This document shows positions 1 to 7,735 of a DNA stretch of 64,000 bases, piece by piece (the stretch's first letter is position 1; every line of letters starts with the position of its first letter). The position numbers and the translations under genes were made by a program. The notes below the pieces were generated by a model, which was given only the letters and a program-made list of their open reading frames with translations, was not told the origin of the DNA and made no database searches. Source of the DNA: Streptomyces spectabilis (GTDB taxonomy: Bacteria; Actinomycetota; Actinomycetes; Streptomycetales; Streptomycetaceae); NCBI RefSeq assembly GCF_008704795.1, contig NZ_CP023690.1:1-64000 (forward strand), given 5' to 3'.

Positions 1-248
1 CGCGCGTTCGGCTCCGCCGAAACGACGCGCCGCCGCTACGCGGCGGATGTCAGCAACGCTCCGCGTTGCTGACCGGGCTCGCTCCGCGAGCCTCCAGCGC
101 ATTCGCGCTGGTCAGAGCGCTCCGCGCTCTGATGGGAGTCCGCTCCGCGGTCTCCCATTCGGCACCTGCAGTACCGGGGCCGCTCGTTGTGTCAACAGCG
201 AGTCCCTGACGGGCCGTCAGAGATCAGGCGGCTCCGCCGCCTGATCTC
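1..248. repeat. Array of nine perfect or near-perfect hairpins, most with a TCC loop
   Basis: Successive short inverted repeats fill this stretch. They lie at 7-21, 30-46, 51-71, 76-92, 94-111, 113-131, 133-157, 206-220 and 220-248. Most have a GC-rich stem closed by the three bases TCC, for example CAGCAACGC-TCC-GCGTTGCTG at 51-71. The last has a perfect 13-bp stem. Hairpin trains like this are reminiscent of replicon ends or origins in Streptomyces, but known telomere hairpins usually have GCA-type loops, so I do not call this a telomere. The same hairpin class recurs at 2392-2441 and 10397-10484. No coding sequence is supported here. Confidence 0.8.
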
Positions 249-359
249 CCCACAGAAAAACCGCTCAACACACCCAGAAATTCCCCCAACTGACCCCACA
301 TCAAAACCCTAGAATAGCTCAGAAATAAAAATCCATAACACTCGAATGAATTCAATTGA

Positions 360-1121
360 CTAAGCCGAATCCCTTTCAAGGGACTCCATATACAGCTTTT
401 CGAAGATCTCGTAGGAGAGAGTCTGGAAAAGCATAGTTCTATCTGCTCCTTTGTTGTAGATAAAGCGTGCCATTTCGCTCATGTCATGGTGAGCCTTAAG
501 CCACTCGCTGATGCTTCGTCCACTGTCTTTGCGAGCTCGAACGGCTGCGTCGAGCCAGAGTTCGAGCTCGGTGGGATCGCGCACGAAGCAGGCGTACAAG
601 AAGGCGACGGTCTGCTGAGGATCGACAGGCAGGGTGTCGCCCGCGACGATGCGGCGGCTGGTACTGGGGGGCAGCCGCCAGGCACCACTTGCGCGCGCCA
701 TCTCGCCGGGCGTGGGGTAGCCGGCCCACACATGTTGATTGCGCAGGAAGCGGCTGAGGTCCGCTTCAGAGGCGATGAGGTGGGGGTCGGGGGCCTTGTG
801 TACGTAGTACGGCGCGCGGGTGGCTCGGCGCGCACCGAGCCACAAGTTGGTGCCTCGGTAGTAGGCGTAGTCGAGCCAGTGCTCGTTGCGCAGTTCCTCG
901 TCCGTGGTCGTCACCGCGATGGCAGCATGGACGGTCTGCAGGGAGGGGACGGTGGCCCCGGAGGCGGCCCGTTCGAAGGTGGCCTTCGAAGGCGTGTGAC
1001 GGACCTGGGATGCCATCTCCTCGTAGGTGATGCCGACTGCGGCTTTGCGGTGCCGCAGGAAGTCTGCGAGCTTCGCGCGTGCCGGGACGGTGCGGTCCAC
1101 CGGCTTCTCGGGGCGTCCCAT
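360..1121 (-). CDS. Double helix-turn-helix DNA-binding protein (253 aa), uncharacterised
   Basis: The protein has two internally similar segments, about residues 15-95 and 120-195. Each starts with a LADFLR/LSRFLR-like helix and continues with an XRE-like helix-turn-helix pattern (TYEEMASQV...SKATFERAASG and TPGEMARAS...STSRRIVAGD). This looks like a duplicated HTH domain used to bind DNA. Its start lies 9 bases beyond the end of the small membrane-protein gene at 1131-1472, so the two are probably one leftward operon. The 3' end faces the AT-richer 250-360 gap and the hairpin array. It resembles the many small regulators carried by actinomycete mobile elements. Target and function are unknown. 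Confidence 0.6.
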   Translation of the reverse strand: MGRPEKPVDRTVPARAKLADFLRHRKAAVGITYEEMASQVRHTPSKATFERAASGATVPSLQTVHAAIAVTTTDEELRNEHWLDYAYYRGTNLWLGARRATRAPYYVHKAPDPHLIASEADLSRFLRNQHVWAGYPTPGEMARASGAWRLPPSTSRRIVAGDTLPVDPQQTVAFLYACFVRDPTELELWLDAAVRARKDSGRSISEWLKAHHDMSEMARFIYNKGADRTMLFQTLSYEIFEKLYMESLERDSA

Positions 1122-1130
1122 GACGCCCCC

Positions 1131-1472
1131 TCAGTTGCCCTGGCCGAAGTAGGCGCGGGCGGCGCGGCTGATCCGTCCGGCGTGGCGGCGGCCGCCCGCA
1201 GCGAGGCCGAGGATGGCGCCGATGCTGCCGGCGCCCGCGATGAGGAGCAGGATGTCGTCGATGCCCATGTCGGGCGGGGCCAGGAGGGCCGCGGTGGCGA
1301 TGCAGACGCAGACCACGAGGGCGTGGGGCAGGCCGAAGCGGCTGCTCGTGGCGGTGGTCTCGTGTGCGGGTGGTGTTGGCTCGGCGGTGGCGTTCACGGC
1401 GATCGCGTAGGTGCCAGGCACCGTCGGCTCGTTGGCCGCGGCGCGCGCCGCGGTGAAGGGCTCGCTGCCCAT
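1131..1472 (-). CDS. Small two-helix membrane protein (113 aa)
   Basis: Residues about 45-62 (LPHALVVCVCIATAALLA) and 70-92 (IDDILLLIAGAGSIGAILGL) are hydrophobic and probably span the membrane. The N-terminal 40 residues are polar and Ala/Thr/Pro-rich. The C-terminus is short and basic and ends in ARAYFGQGN. The ATG at 1472 follows a GGGGAT stretch that can serve as a ribosome site. The gene sits directly upstream of the double-HTH gene, probably in one operon. A 33-bp perfect inverted repeat lies 16 bases before the start codon and may control it. Function unknown; small membrane proteins of this kind are common on Streptomyces integrative elements. Confidence 0.55.
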   Translation of the reverse strand: MGSEPFTAARAAANEPTVPGTYAIAVNATAEPTPPAHETTATSSRFGLPHALVVCVCIATAALLAPPDMGIDDILLLIAGAGSIGAILGLAAGGRRHAGRISRAARAYFGQGN

Positions 1473-1487
1473 GAAGATCCCCTATTC

Positions 1488-1520
1488 CACCGTCCGGCGA
1501 CCAGGGATCGCCGGACGGTG
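1488..1520. promoter_or_regulatory. Perfect 13-bp inverted repeat upstream of the membrane-protein/HTH operon
   Basis: CACCGTCCGGCGA at 1488-1500 is repeated in inverted orientation at 1508-1520 around a 7-base centre. It lies 16 bases before the start codon at 1472, so it is either an operator overlapping the promoter or a 5' leader hairpin. The double-HTH product of the same operon is an obvious candidate to bind it; that is inference. Confidence 0.5.
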
Positions 1521-2391
1521 CTTCTCGGCTCCAACCGTTCGTCCTTCTGTGTGCCGTGCGGGAGTTGGCGCTCCCAGCGCACGAAGGACCTGTTGCCCCC
1601 CAGGATCCCAGCCGCTAGAGCACAAGTGACAGCAGCTCAACGCGTTGGTTCATCAACGTGCCAAAGCGAACTCTGCGAACTGGGGCTCCCCACAAGGTAC
1701 GTCTCACCTGCGGTCAGGTCTGTTCTGTAGGACGTGTCATGGAATGACATTGGCTGGTCAGAGCCCTGCACGGGGCTCTACCACACGGTCTCGACAAAAC
1801 GTGCCGTACCCCGCGACACGCTGAGCGGCCCGGGGTGCGAGGAAGTGGCTGTTCAGGGCGCCTCCGACCTGGCGCGACCAGCCGGTTTGTCTGTTTCTAC
1901 CGGGTGTTCTTCCTGGTTCGACGTCGCAGAGCGGCGCAGAGCTGGCCTGGGTTGGTTCAAGATTGCGCCGCTTGGTGATCAGAGAAGCCAGCCCGGATGG
2001 GGCACCCTTTCATCAAGGCCGTGGATGTCTCGGCCGCCCCTGATTGCTTCCGGCTCCAACCGACGCACAGGGAAACAGGAACAGGTGTTGGCGCACCTGG
2101 TCCGCGTGAAGCCGATCGCCGCGCCTCGAGGGGCGGGCATCGGCTTCACCTGCATCTGCGTACCGTCCAGGGCGTGTGGAAGGTCAGGCTCCGCGTACAC
2201 GGTCCGCGGCCGACGGCGACTGGGTGGAGCGCCCGCAGGTACCGACGGGCACGGAGGCCTCCATGGTGCCGACGGCCAGGCGCCGCCCGCTGGGTCGGCG
2301 CGGCACCTGACGTGAGGCGCTGGCGCCGCGCGGCACCAGGAGGCTGCAGAGGTCCCTTCACTGGGCCTGTGCGTCCCGCCCCGCCACCAAC
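1521..2391. other. About 870 bp without a convincing gene
   Basis: Open frames exist on both strands, but none has a recognisable protein family, a plausible ribosome site and the codon bias of the neighbours together. Two structural signals stand out: a perfect palindrome TGTCAT-GGA-ATGACA at 1735-1749 and the long imperfect hairpin at 2106-2149. The stretch is less GC-rich than the rest of the window and may be a decayed part of the mobile segment or a cis-acting region. Confidence 0.4.
2106..2149. repeat. Long hairpin with 11-bp outer arms
   Basis: GTGAAGCCGAT at 2106-2116 pairs perfectly with ATCGGCTTCAC at 2139-2149. The interior (CGCCGCGCC against GGGGCGGGC) pairs imperfectly, leaving TCGA near the centre. 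There is no U-rich tail to mark it as a terminator. It lies in gene-poor DNA upstream of the first copy of the island-flanking repeat. Confidence 0.55.
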
Positions 2392-2457
2392 AACCGAATC
2401 ACTCCGCGATTCGGTTCAGTAATTCGCTCCGCGAACTACTGCGGCTGGCTACAGGGT
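2392..2457 (+). repeat. Left copy of the island-flanking direct repeat (two hairpins plus a 15-bp core)
   Basis: The hairpin 2392-2416 has arms AACCGAATC and GATTCGGTT. A second hairpin at 2417-2441 has the TCC loop. They are followed by GGCTGGCTACAGGGT at 2443-2457. The same order, with CAACCGAATC, a CTCCGCGAT segment, AATTCGCTCCGCGAA and the identical 15-mer, occurs at about 10438-10502 in the same orientation. The two copies bracket the transposition operon and the nuclease-like gene, so they may be recombination or insertion boundaries. Confidence 0.6.
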
Positions 2458-2612
2458 CAGTGTGCGGATCGCCAGTCTGGATTTCAACCCGCACTCCCGT
2501 ATGGACTCTCTCTGGCTCCCCTTTAGGTGACGAGTCATCAAATTAATTGTGTAACAAGGTGGTTCAAGAAGCGGCTGCTAATCCTTTCCCTGATATTCCA
2601 GAAAAGCAACCC

Positions 2613-4258
2613 TCAAGTGAATTCTCTTCTGCACGGATATTCTGCTCCGGCTGACAGCGCAGAAAGCAGATCTGGATGAGGAATCGGCCACTGCGGAGTC
2701 GAGGCATGATCCAGTAGGAGTCGGTCCATGAGATCAGCCAGAAGATCCTCACTGACCGATACAGGAGGCCGACGGGAGCCGAGGTATTGCCTCAGGATCT
2801 CTACAACGGGGGCGGCCTGGTCATGTGGGAGGACAGTGTCGGTCGGTGGACCGATGGTAGCGAGCAGCTCGGCGCGTTGCTGTGAGCTCAGCAGGTGTGG
2901 TGGAGCTGCGGGTTGGAGTGCCTCTTTCGTCTGTGGGTGATGCCGAGGGGACTGGTCGGTCGATGTGTGTGGCGTGGTGGTGGCCGGGTGGGTGCAGCGG
3001 GCACGGTGATGCCAGTCGGGTCCGGGCTGGAGGCGGCCGAGGGCGGGGATGTCTACTGCTGCGTCGTGGGCCAGGTCCGTGAGCCGGTGACCGAAGGATG
3101 TGCTGAACAGCAGGAAGTGGCCTTGGGCCTGCTCTGCGCGGCGGAAGTGGAGGGCCGTGCGCAGTACGGGGCGGGCGCGGGGCGGGATGGCGTAGGTGAC
3201 GGGGGGTGGCGGGGTGGGCGAACCCTGTTCGGGGTGCCAGATGTCGGGGACGGTCAGGCGGGTGCAGTGCTCGTCGAGGGCAGAGACAGGGGTTGTGTAC
3301 AGGGCGTCAGGGTGGGTTCCTGTGGTCAATAGGGCTGTTAATGCGGCGAGTTGGGGTGGGTGAGGGATACCCCGGCTGATGCGGTGGGCCGTGTACGGCG
3401 TGAACGGGCGGGTGGTGATGCCCGGCCCCGTGGCTGTGTCGAGGTCGTCGGGGAGGTCCAGGAGGAAACCGGTGCGTAGGAATCCGGCCTGGGCGCCGCG
3501 CAGCCGGATCAGGGTGTGGCGTTGGCTGGGGCTGCTGGTCGTCAATCGGGACAGGAAGAACTCCAGGTCCTGCTGGGTGGGCAGACCCGGATTGCGAGCG
3601 AGGTAGGCCCTGGCCGCGTATAGGCCGGCCCGGTACTGGGCATCGACCCGGGCGAAGTCCGCGGCGGGTAGGCATCGGCGCAGCTCGGCGCGGAAGCGGG
3701 CAACCGGGAGGCGCGGTAGATCCGGCAGGGGCGTGAGGCGGTCCGGGGCGGGCGGGGGCGGTGTGGGGCGGGCGGGCCGAGGAGTTCGAGGGCCTTGTGG
3801 CTGTCGGTGATCTGCTGCAGGTCGTGGTCGAGGTGGTGGCGGGTGAGCCGGGTGCGCAGATGCGCGGCGGCAGTAGGGGTGGGCGGCTGGGCGATCAGGA
3901 CGAGGTGGATGCCGGTGTCCTGGCGTAGCTGGGCGATGTGGCGGGTGCGGGCCTCGGCGAGGTGGTGGCGCGCAGGATGACGAGGCGGCGGATGCCCAGG
4001 ACGGTGATCCAGCAGGCGGCGGCCCGCCAGGCGGGTGCGGCGGCGGGGGGGCTCGGATGCGGTGGGCTGGTAGTCGGTGCGGCCCAGGGCGCGCAGGATG
4101 TCCCGTGGCAGGTAGGCGGTGCGGGGTGTGTGTGGGGTGAGGTCGACCGTGGCCTGGCCGGCCTGGGGGTCGGAGCTGGCCCGGGCCGCCTGGAGCACGC
4201 GGGTGTCGTCGTCCACGTCGATGATCAGCGTGACGGGCGGAGGCGTTGGGGGTGTCAT
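2613..4258 (-). pseudogene. Fourth gene of the transposition operon, broken by about three frameshifts
   Basis: Translation from the ATG at 4258, which overlaps the upstream ATPase stop by 4 bases, gives VTLIIDVDDDTRVLQAA and a plausible N-terminus. The coherent reading then jumps frame near the seven-G run at about 4047-4053 (into WITVLGIRRLVILRA), back near 3955 (LAEARTRHIAQLRQDTG), and into a third frame within the C-rich tract at about 3745-3775. The third frame continues to the stop at 2613 with ordinary sequence such as RFRAELRRCLPAADFARVDAQ. Together the pieces would make a protein of roughly 545 residues. Position suggests a target-site or accessory transposition protein analogous to TniQ/TnsD, but I see no clear TniQ zinc motif. 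The shifts could be real decay or sequencing indels in homopolymers. Confidence 0.5.
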
Positions 4259-5064
4259 CGAGGGTCTTCGTGTGGCGGGAGGCAGCCGTCGAGCGTCGTT
4301 TCCAGCAGGGCGCTTGCCGGGGGCGAGGCGCGGCGTTCGAGGCGCAGGGTGTGGTGGGTGATCTGGGCCCAGCGGCGGAAGTTGCCGTGCCCATGACGGG
4401 CGTCGAGGCGGTCGAGGACGTCCTTGCCGGTGTCGCGCCATCGCGGGTGGAGCTGCGGGATGGCGCGGCGTACCTCGCCGGGGGTGAGCGGGTGGATCTG
4501 CAGCCAGCGGGTGGTGCGTGTGACCAGCAGGGGCTGGCGGCGCAGCATGCGGAAGCCCTTGGTGCTGGTGGCGAGGATGAGGGTGAGCTGTGTGGTGAGG
4601 TCGTCGAAGAGGTAGCAGAGGTACTCGACGCAGCCGGTGGTCAGGCGGCTGGCCTCATCCATCACCAGCAGGTGCGGGTGCGCGGCGAGTCGGGTGCGCA
4701 AGGCCGTGTCCAGGACGCCCGGGTCCCGCGTCGGCGGGATGGGGAGACCTGCAGCGAGCAGCAGCTCGGCGCGCAGAACGAGCGGGGTCGGAGCAGGGCG
4801 CGGGCTGAGATGGCAGATGCGTACGTCGCCGGGCAGCACGGGGCGGGAAGCGAGCGCAGTCTGCAGGGCGTAGGTCTTGCCGCAGCCTGCGTCGCCGTAG
4901 AGGCACATGACGGCCTGCTCTGTCAGGGTCTGCTCCACAGCGCGGGTGACCGCGTCGAGGGCAGGCACCGGGACGGTCCGGGCACCGGGGAGCGACAGGA
5001 AGTGCTGCGGACCGAGGCCGGGTAGGGCCGGAGGCGTGCGCATGCTGCTGACGGTGAGCGTCAT
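4255..5064 (-). CDS. AAA ATPase of TniB/TnsC type, second copy (269 aa)
   Basis: Walker A is GDAGCGKT at residues 57-64 and Walker B is HLLVMDEAS with D136-E137. The fold matches short transposition ATPases of the TniB/TnsC class, which assemble on DNA, recruit the DDE transposase and pass on target choice. The start ATG at 5064 overlaps the stop of the preceding ATPase in an ATGA junction, and its own stop overlaps the next start at 4258 the same way, so the genes are translationally coupled. It is clearly related to the neighbour at 5061-5825, for example in the GNFRRWAQIT/GSFRDWAWLT segment, so the pair arose by duplication. Tn5053-type elements usually have one such ATPase. Confidence 0.75.
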   Translation of the reverse strand: MTLTVSSMRTPPALPGLGPQHFLSLPGARTVPVPALDAVTRAVEQTLTEQAVMCLYGDAGCGKTYALQTALASRPVLPGDVRICHLSPRPAPTPLVLRAELLLAAGLPIPPTRDPGVLDTALRTRLAAHPHLLVMDEASRLTTGCVEYLCYLFDDLTTQLTLILATSTKGFRMLRRQPLLVTRTTRWLQIHPLTPGEVRRAIPQLHPRWRDTGKDVLDRLDARHGHGNFRRWAQITHHTLRLERRASPPASALLETTLDGCLPPHEDPR

Positions 5065-5825
5065 GCCTCCCCCAGGCGGGCGAAGGCCCAGCGCAGCACC
5101 TCTTGGTCGACGCGTTGCCTGCCCAGGCGCTTGAGGCCGAGGCGTACCTGGGCGGTCAGCCAGGCCCAGTCGCGGAAGCTGCCGTGGGCGGCGTGCGTGT
5201 TGGCGAAGAGGATGTCGTCGCATTCCGCGTTCTCCCAGACCGGGTGGAACAGGGGGATGGCCTGGAGGACTTCTTCGGGGGTGAGGCGGGAGAACTTCTG
5301 CCAGATGAAGATCCGTGAGGCGAGCATCGGCTCCTTGCGCAGCACGGTGTAGCAGCCCTGGCCGCCGACGAAGACGATGGCCAGCTGGGTGGCGTAGTCG
5401 TCCCACAGATAGCGGAAGTACTCGAAGGCCTCGGAGTTGAGCCACTGGGCCTCGTCCACGATCAGTGTGCGCGGGTGGGCCGCGAGTGCGTCCTTGAGGA
5501 GGTGGTCGAACTCCGACGGGTGCGCGGGCGGGGTGCCGGCCAGGTCGAGAGCGGCGAAGATCTCGTGGCGCACCGCGCGGGCGGTAGGGCGGGAGCGGAA
5601 TGCGATCCGGCGCACTTCCTCGTCGGGCTCCAGCTCGCGCAGGCAGGTGTTGACCGAGAGGGTCTTGCCGAAGCCCGCGCCGCCGTAGACGCACATCATC
5701 GCCCTCGCCTCGATTGTGTCGGCGAGGTTCTCCCGTGCTCTGAGCAGGGCGCGGGTGGCCACGATGTGCGCGCCGGGCAGTTTCAGGTACTGGTCGCCCT
5801 CGGCCGGGGGCAGGGTGGTAGTCAC
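5061..5825 (-). CDS. AAA ATPase of TniB/TnsC type, first copy (254 aa)
   Basis: Walker A is GGAGFGKT at residues 48-55 and Walker B is TLIVDEAQW with D124-E125. Sensor-like and C-terminal features follow, including PEEVLQAIPLFHPVW and GSFRDWAWLTAQ, with matching blocks in the second copy. The GTG start at 5825 overlaps the transposase stop and is preceded by an AAGGAGG ribosome site. In Tn7- and Tn5053-like elements this protein is the ATP-dependent adaptor between target recognition and the transposase. Two non-identical adaptors suggest a hetero-oligomer or division of labour; that is inference. Confidence 0.8.
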   Translation of the reverse strand: MTTTLPPAEGDQYLKLPGAHIVATRALLRARENLADTIEARAMMCVYGGAGFGKTLSVNTCLRELEPDEEVRRIAFRSRPTARAVRHEIFAALDLAGTPPAHPSEFDHLLKDALAAHPRTLIVDEAQWLNSEAFEYFRYLWDDYATQLAIVFVGGQGCYTVLRKEPMLASRIFIWQKFSRLTPEEVLQAIPLFHPVWENAECDDILFANTHAAHGSFRDWAWLTAQVRLGLKRLGRQRVDQEVLRWAFARLGEA

Positions 5826-7522
5826 TGGTGTTCCTCCTTACGTGGGCCGGGCCCGTCGGTGGGGCGTGGCGCAGCAGGGGTGCGCCAGTGGCTCGGCGCT
5901 GTGGTGGGTGGGATCAGGTCGGGCAGGGCGAGCTCAGCCGCGTCGGTCAGGTGGGCTGCGGTCAGGGCCTGGTCGGCCTCGGCCGAGGTGAGGGCTCCTA
6001 GGCGTTTGGGCTGTTCGGCCCGGGTCACCGCCGCGTACTTCGGGCGGGTACGCCGCGAGGCCTGGGCCAGCGCGCGGGCCAGACGGCGCTTCTCGGCGTC
6101 CTTGCTGCGGCGCAGTGCCCGGCGCTGCTCATCGGTGGCCGCATCCGCCAGGTGGGCTGTGCCCAGGTGCTTGCCTGTCACGGCGTCGAAGACTTCGATC
6201 TCGTGGTCGTGGTGCGGCAGGCAGCGCACCCTCACCTTCGTGCCGGCGTCCGCGCCTCCGGTCATCCACTCCCCCACGTAGTACCGGTTGTTGAATCGCA
6301 CGCCGCTGGTGGTCAGCGTGCGGATGCGGCCGTCGTCTTCGAGCGTGAACGCCCACAGCAGGGAGCGGTCGACGTCGTGGATCGGGGTGGGGTCCTGCTG
6401 CCACGCCTCAAGCGGCGTGCGCCCGCCCAGCGCCTGGGAGAAATGCTCGGTGTTCCACCAGGTGATCCACTCCATCAGTTGCTCGACGAAAGTGGGGAAC
6501 TGCATCAACTCGCCTGCCGGCACACGGCCGCCCCGCGTGGTGCCCGGTCGCACCGAGGCGGTCGGGGCGTGGGTGTAGCCGGGCAGGGCGGCGAAGAACA
6601 TGCGCTGGGCGCAGCGGTTCAGGTTCTCCACCGTGCCCTTCAGTTCCGGCCGGTAAGCGGGCAGGTCCTGGATCGGCACAGCGAACGCGCCCAGAGCCTG
6701 GGCGACGGTGTGGGAGAGGAAGTCGGAGCCGCGGTCGATGCGTACCAGGCCGGGCAGGCCCCCGATGGGGCCGAAGGCGTCGTTCTCGCCTCGCTGGAGA
6801 GCCATGCGCAGTGCGGCCAGGATCGCGTCCCTGGAGGGCTGGTGCGGGGTGATCGCGGCTCCGGTGATCGCTTTCGTCGCGCAGTCGATGAACCACGTCA
6901 CCCACGGGAACACGCGCTGGCTGTCGAGGAGGACCTCGACGGGGATGTGTTTGTGATCGGCTTCCCAGCAGGCGTTCCGCCATTGGCGGGGGCGGCGCAG
7001 ATGTACGTCGTGTCGGCGTCTGGCGCGTTCTCCTCCGGCGAGGGCGGCGCGCTGGCCGGGGTTCAGGTCGAGGCGGATGGCACGGTGCAGCGTCGCCAGC
7101 GACGGCGGTGGTGCGGGCACCTCGCTCCCTTCGGCTGCTTCCAGGACGTGCTCGGCCAGGGCCTGGGCGTGCTCGGCCAGCAGTTCCCGGTGTACCGCGG
7201 CGGCGTTACCGCACCATCGAGTGAGGCGTGCGTGCAGCTCGGGCGTGATCGTGAAACGCTCCCGCTCACGTGGGCTCGAGCGGCCCTGGTGGCGAGCGGC
7301 CTCGAGCCACCGCCACACCGTCCGCAGCGACACCGCTGTCGAGGAGGCGACCAGGCGAGCGTGCCCCGTGGTGAGTTCCCCGCGCTCGTCCAATGCCAGC
7401 AGACGCGTGACAGCCTGCTGGCGGCCCAGCAACCGCGGCACCACCGGGGGTGGCGTCTCGCTGCCCGCGTCGAGGCCTATGCCTGAGGCGGGGTTCTCGG
7501 GTGGAATGGATCGGTGGGTCAT
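5822..7522 (-). CDS. TniA/TnsB-like DDE transposase (566 aa)
   Basis: The protein has an N-terminal helix-turn-helix region (SLRTVWRWLEAAR near residue 65-78), a linker with a second basic DNA-binding region, and a retroviral-integrase-type core. The catalytic triad is readable: D189 in WEADHKHIP, D263 in VRIDRGSDF and E299 in ELKGTVENLNR, giving the D-35-E spacing typical of the family. A Mu/TnsB-like beta-barrel region follows (RFNNRYYVGEWM). I chose the ATG at 7522 because GAGGGTG lies just upstream. It is the first gene of a four-gene overlapping operon with the ATPases. It should bind element ends and do strand transfer. Confidence 0.85.
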   Translation of the reverse strand: MTHRSIPPENPASGIGLDAGSETPPPVVPRLLGRQQAVTRLLALDERGELTTGHARLVASSTAVSLRTVWRWLEAARHQGRSSPRERERFTITPELHARLTRWCGNAAAVHRELLAEHAQALAEHVLEAAEGSEVPAPPPSLATLHRAIRLDLNPGQRAALAGGERARRRHDVHLRRPRQWRNACWEADHKHIPVEVLLDSQRVFPWVTWFIDCATKAITGAAITPHQPSRDAILAALRMALQRGENDAFGPIGGLPGLVRIDRGSDFLSHTVAQALGAFAVPIQDLPAYRPELKGTVENLNRCAQRMFFAALPGYTHAPTASVRPGTTRGGRVPAGELMQFPTFVEQLMEWITWWNTEHFSQALGGRTPLEAWQQDPTPIHDVDRSLLWAFTLEDDGRIRTLTTSGVRFNNRYYVGEWMTGGADAGTKVRVRCLPHHDHEIEVFDAVTGKHLGTAHLADAATDEQRRALRRSKDAEKRRLARALAQASRRTRPKYAAVTRAEQPKRLGALTSAEADQALTAAHLTDAAELALPDLIPPTTAPSHWRTPAAPRPTDGPGPRKEEHQ

Positions 7523-7735
7523 ACCGACACCCTCAGCCCACGGCACTGGTCCATCGGCGGGTACAGGGAAAATCCACAGCCAGCTGGGAACAGCCCCTAC
7601 ACTCCCCTTGCTCGCTCAGTGAGCAGCTCAACGACACCACGATCGTCGTCGGGTGACACCATGCCGGCGCGATCGGCGAAGCTAGCGACGCCTATGCACA
7701 GGCGCGTTCCTCTGTCTGTGGGAGGCGGTGCGGTC

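Noticed and set aside
1..248. Calling the left edge a Streptomyces chromosome telomere
   Set aside because: Loops are TCC rather than the GCA type of known ends, the window edge is arbitrary, and similar hairpins occur inside the window at 2.4 and 10.4 kb.
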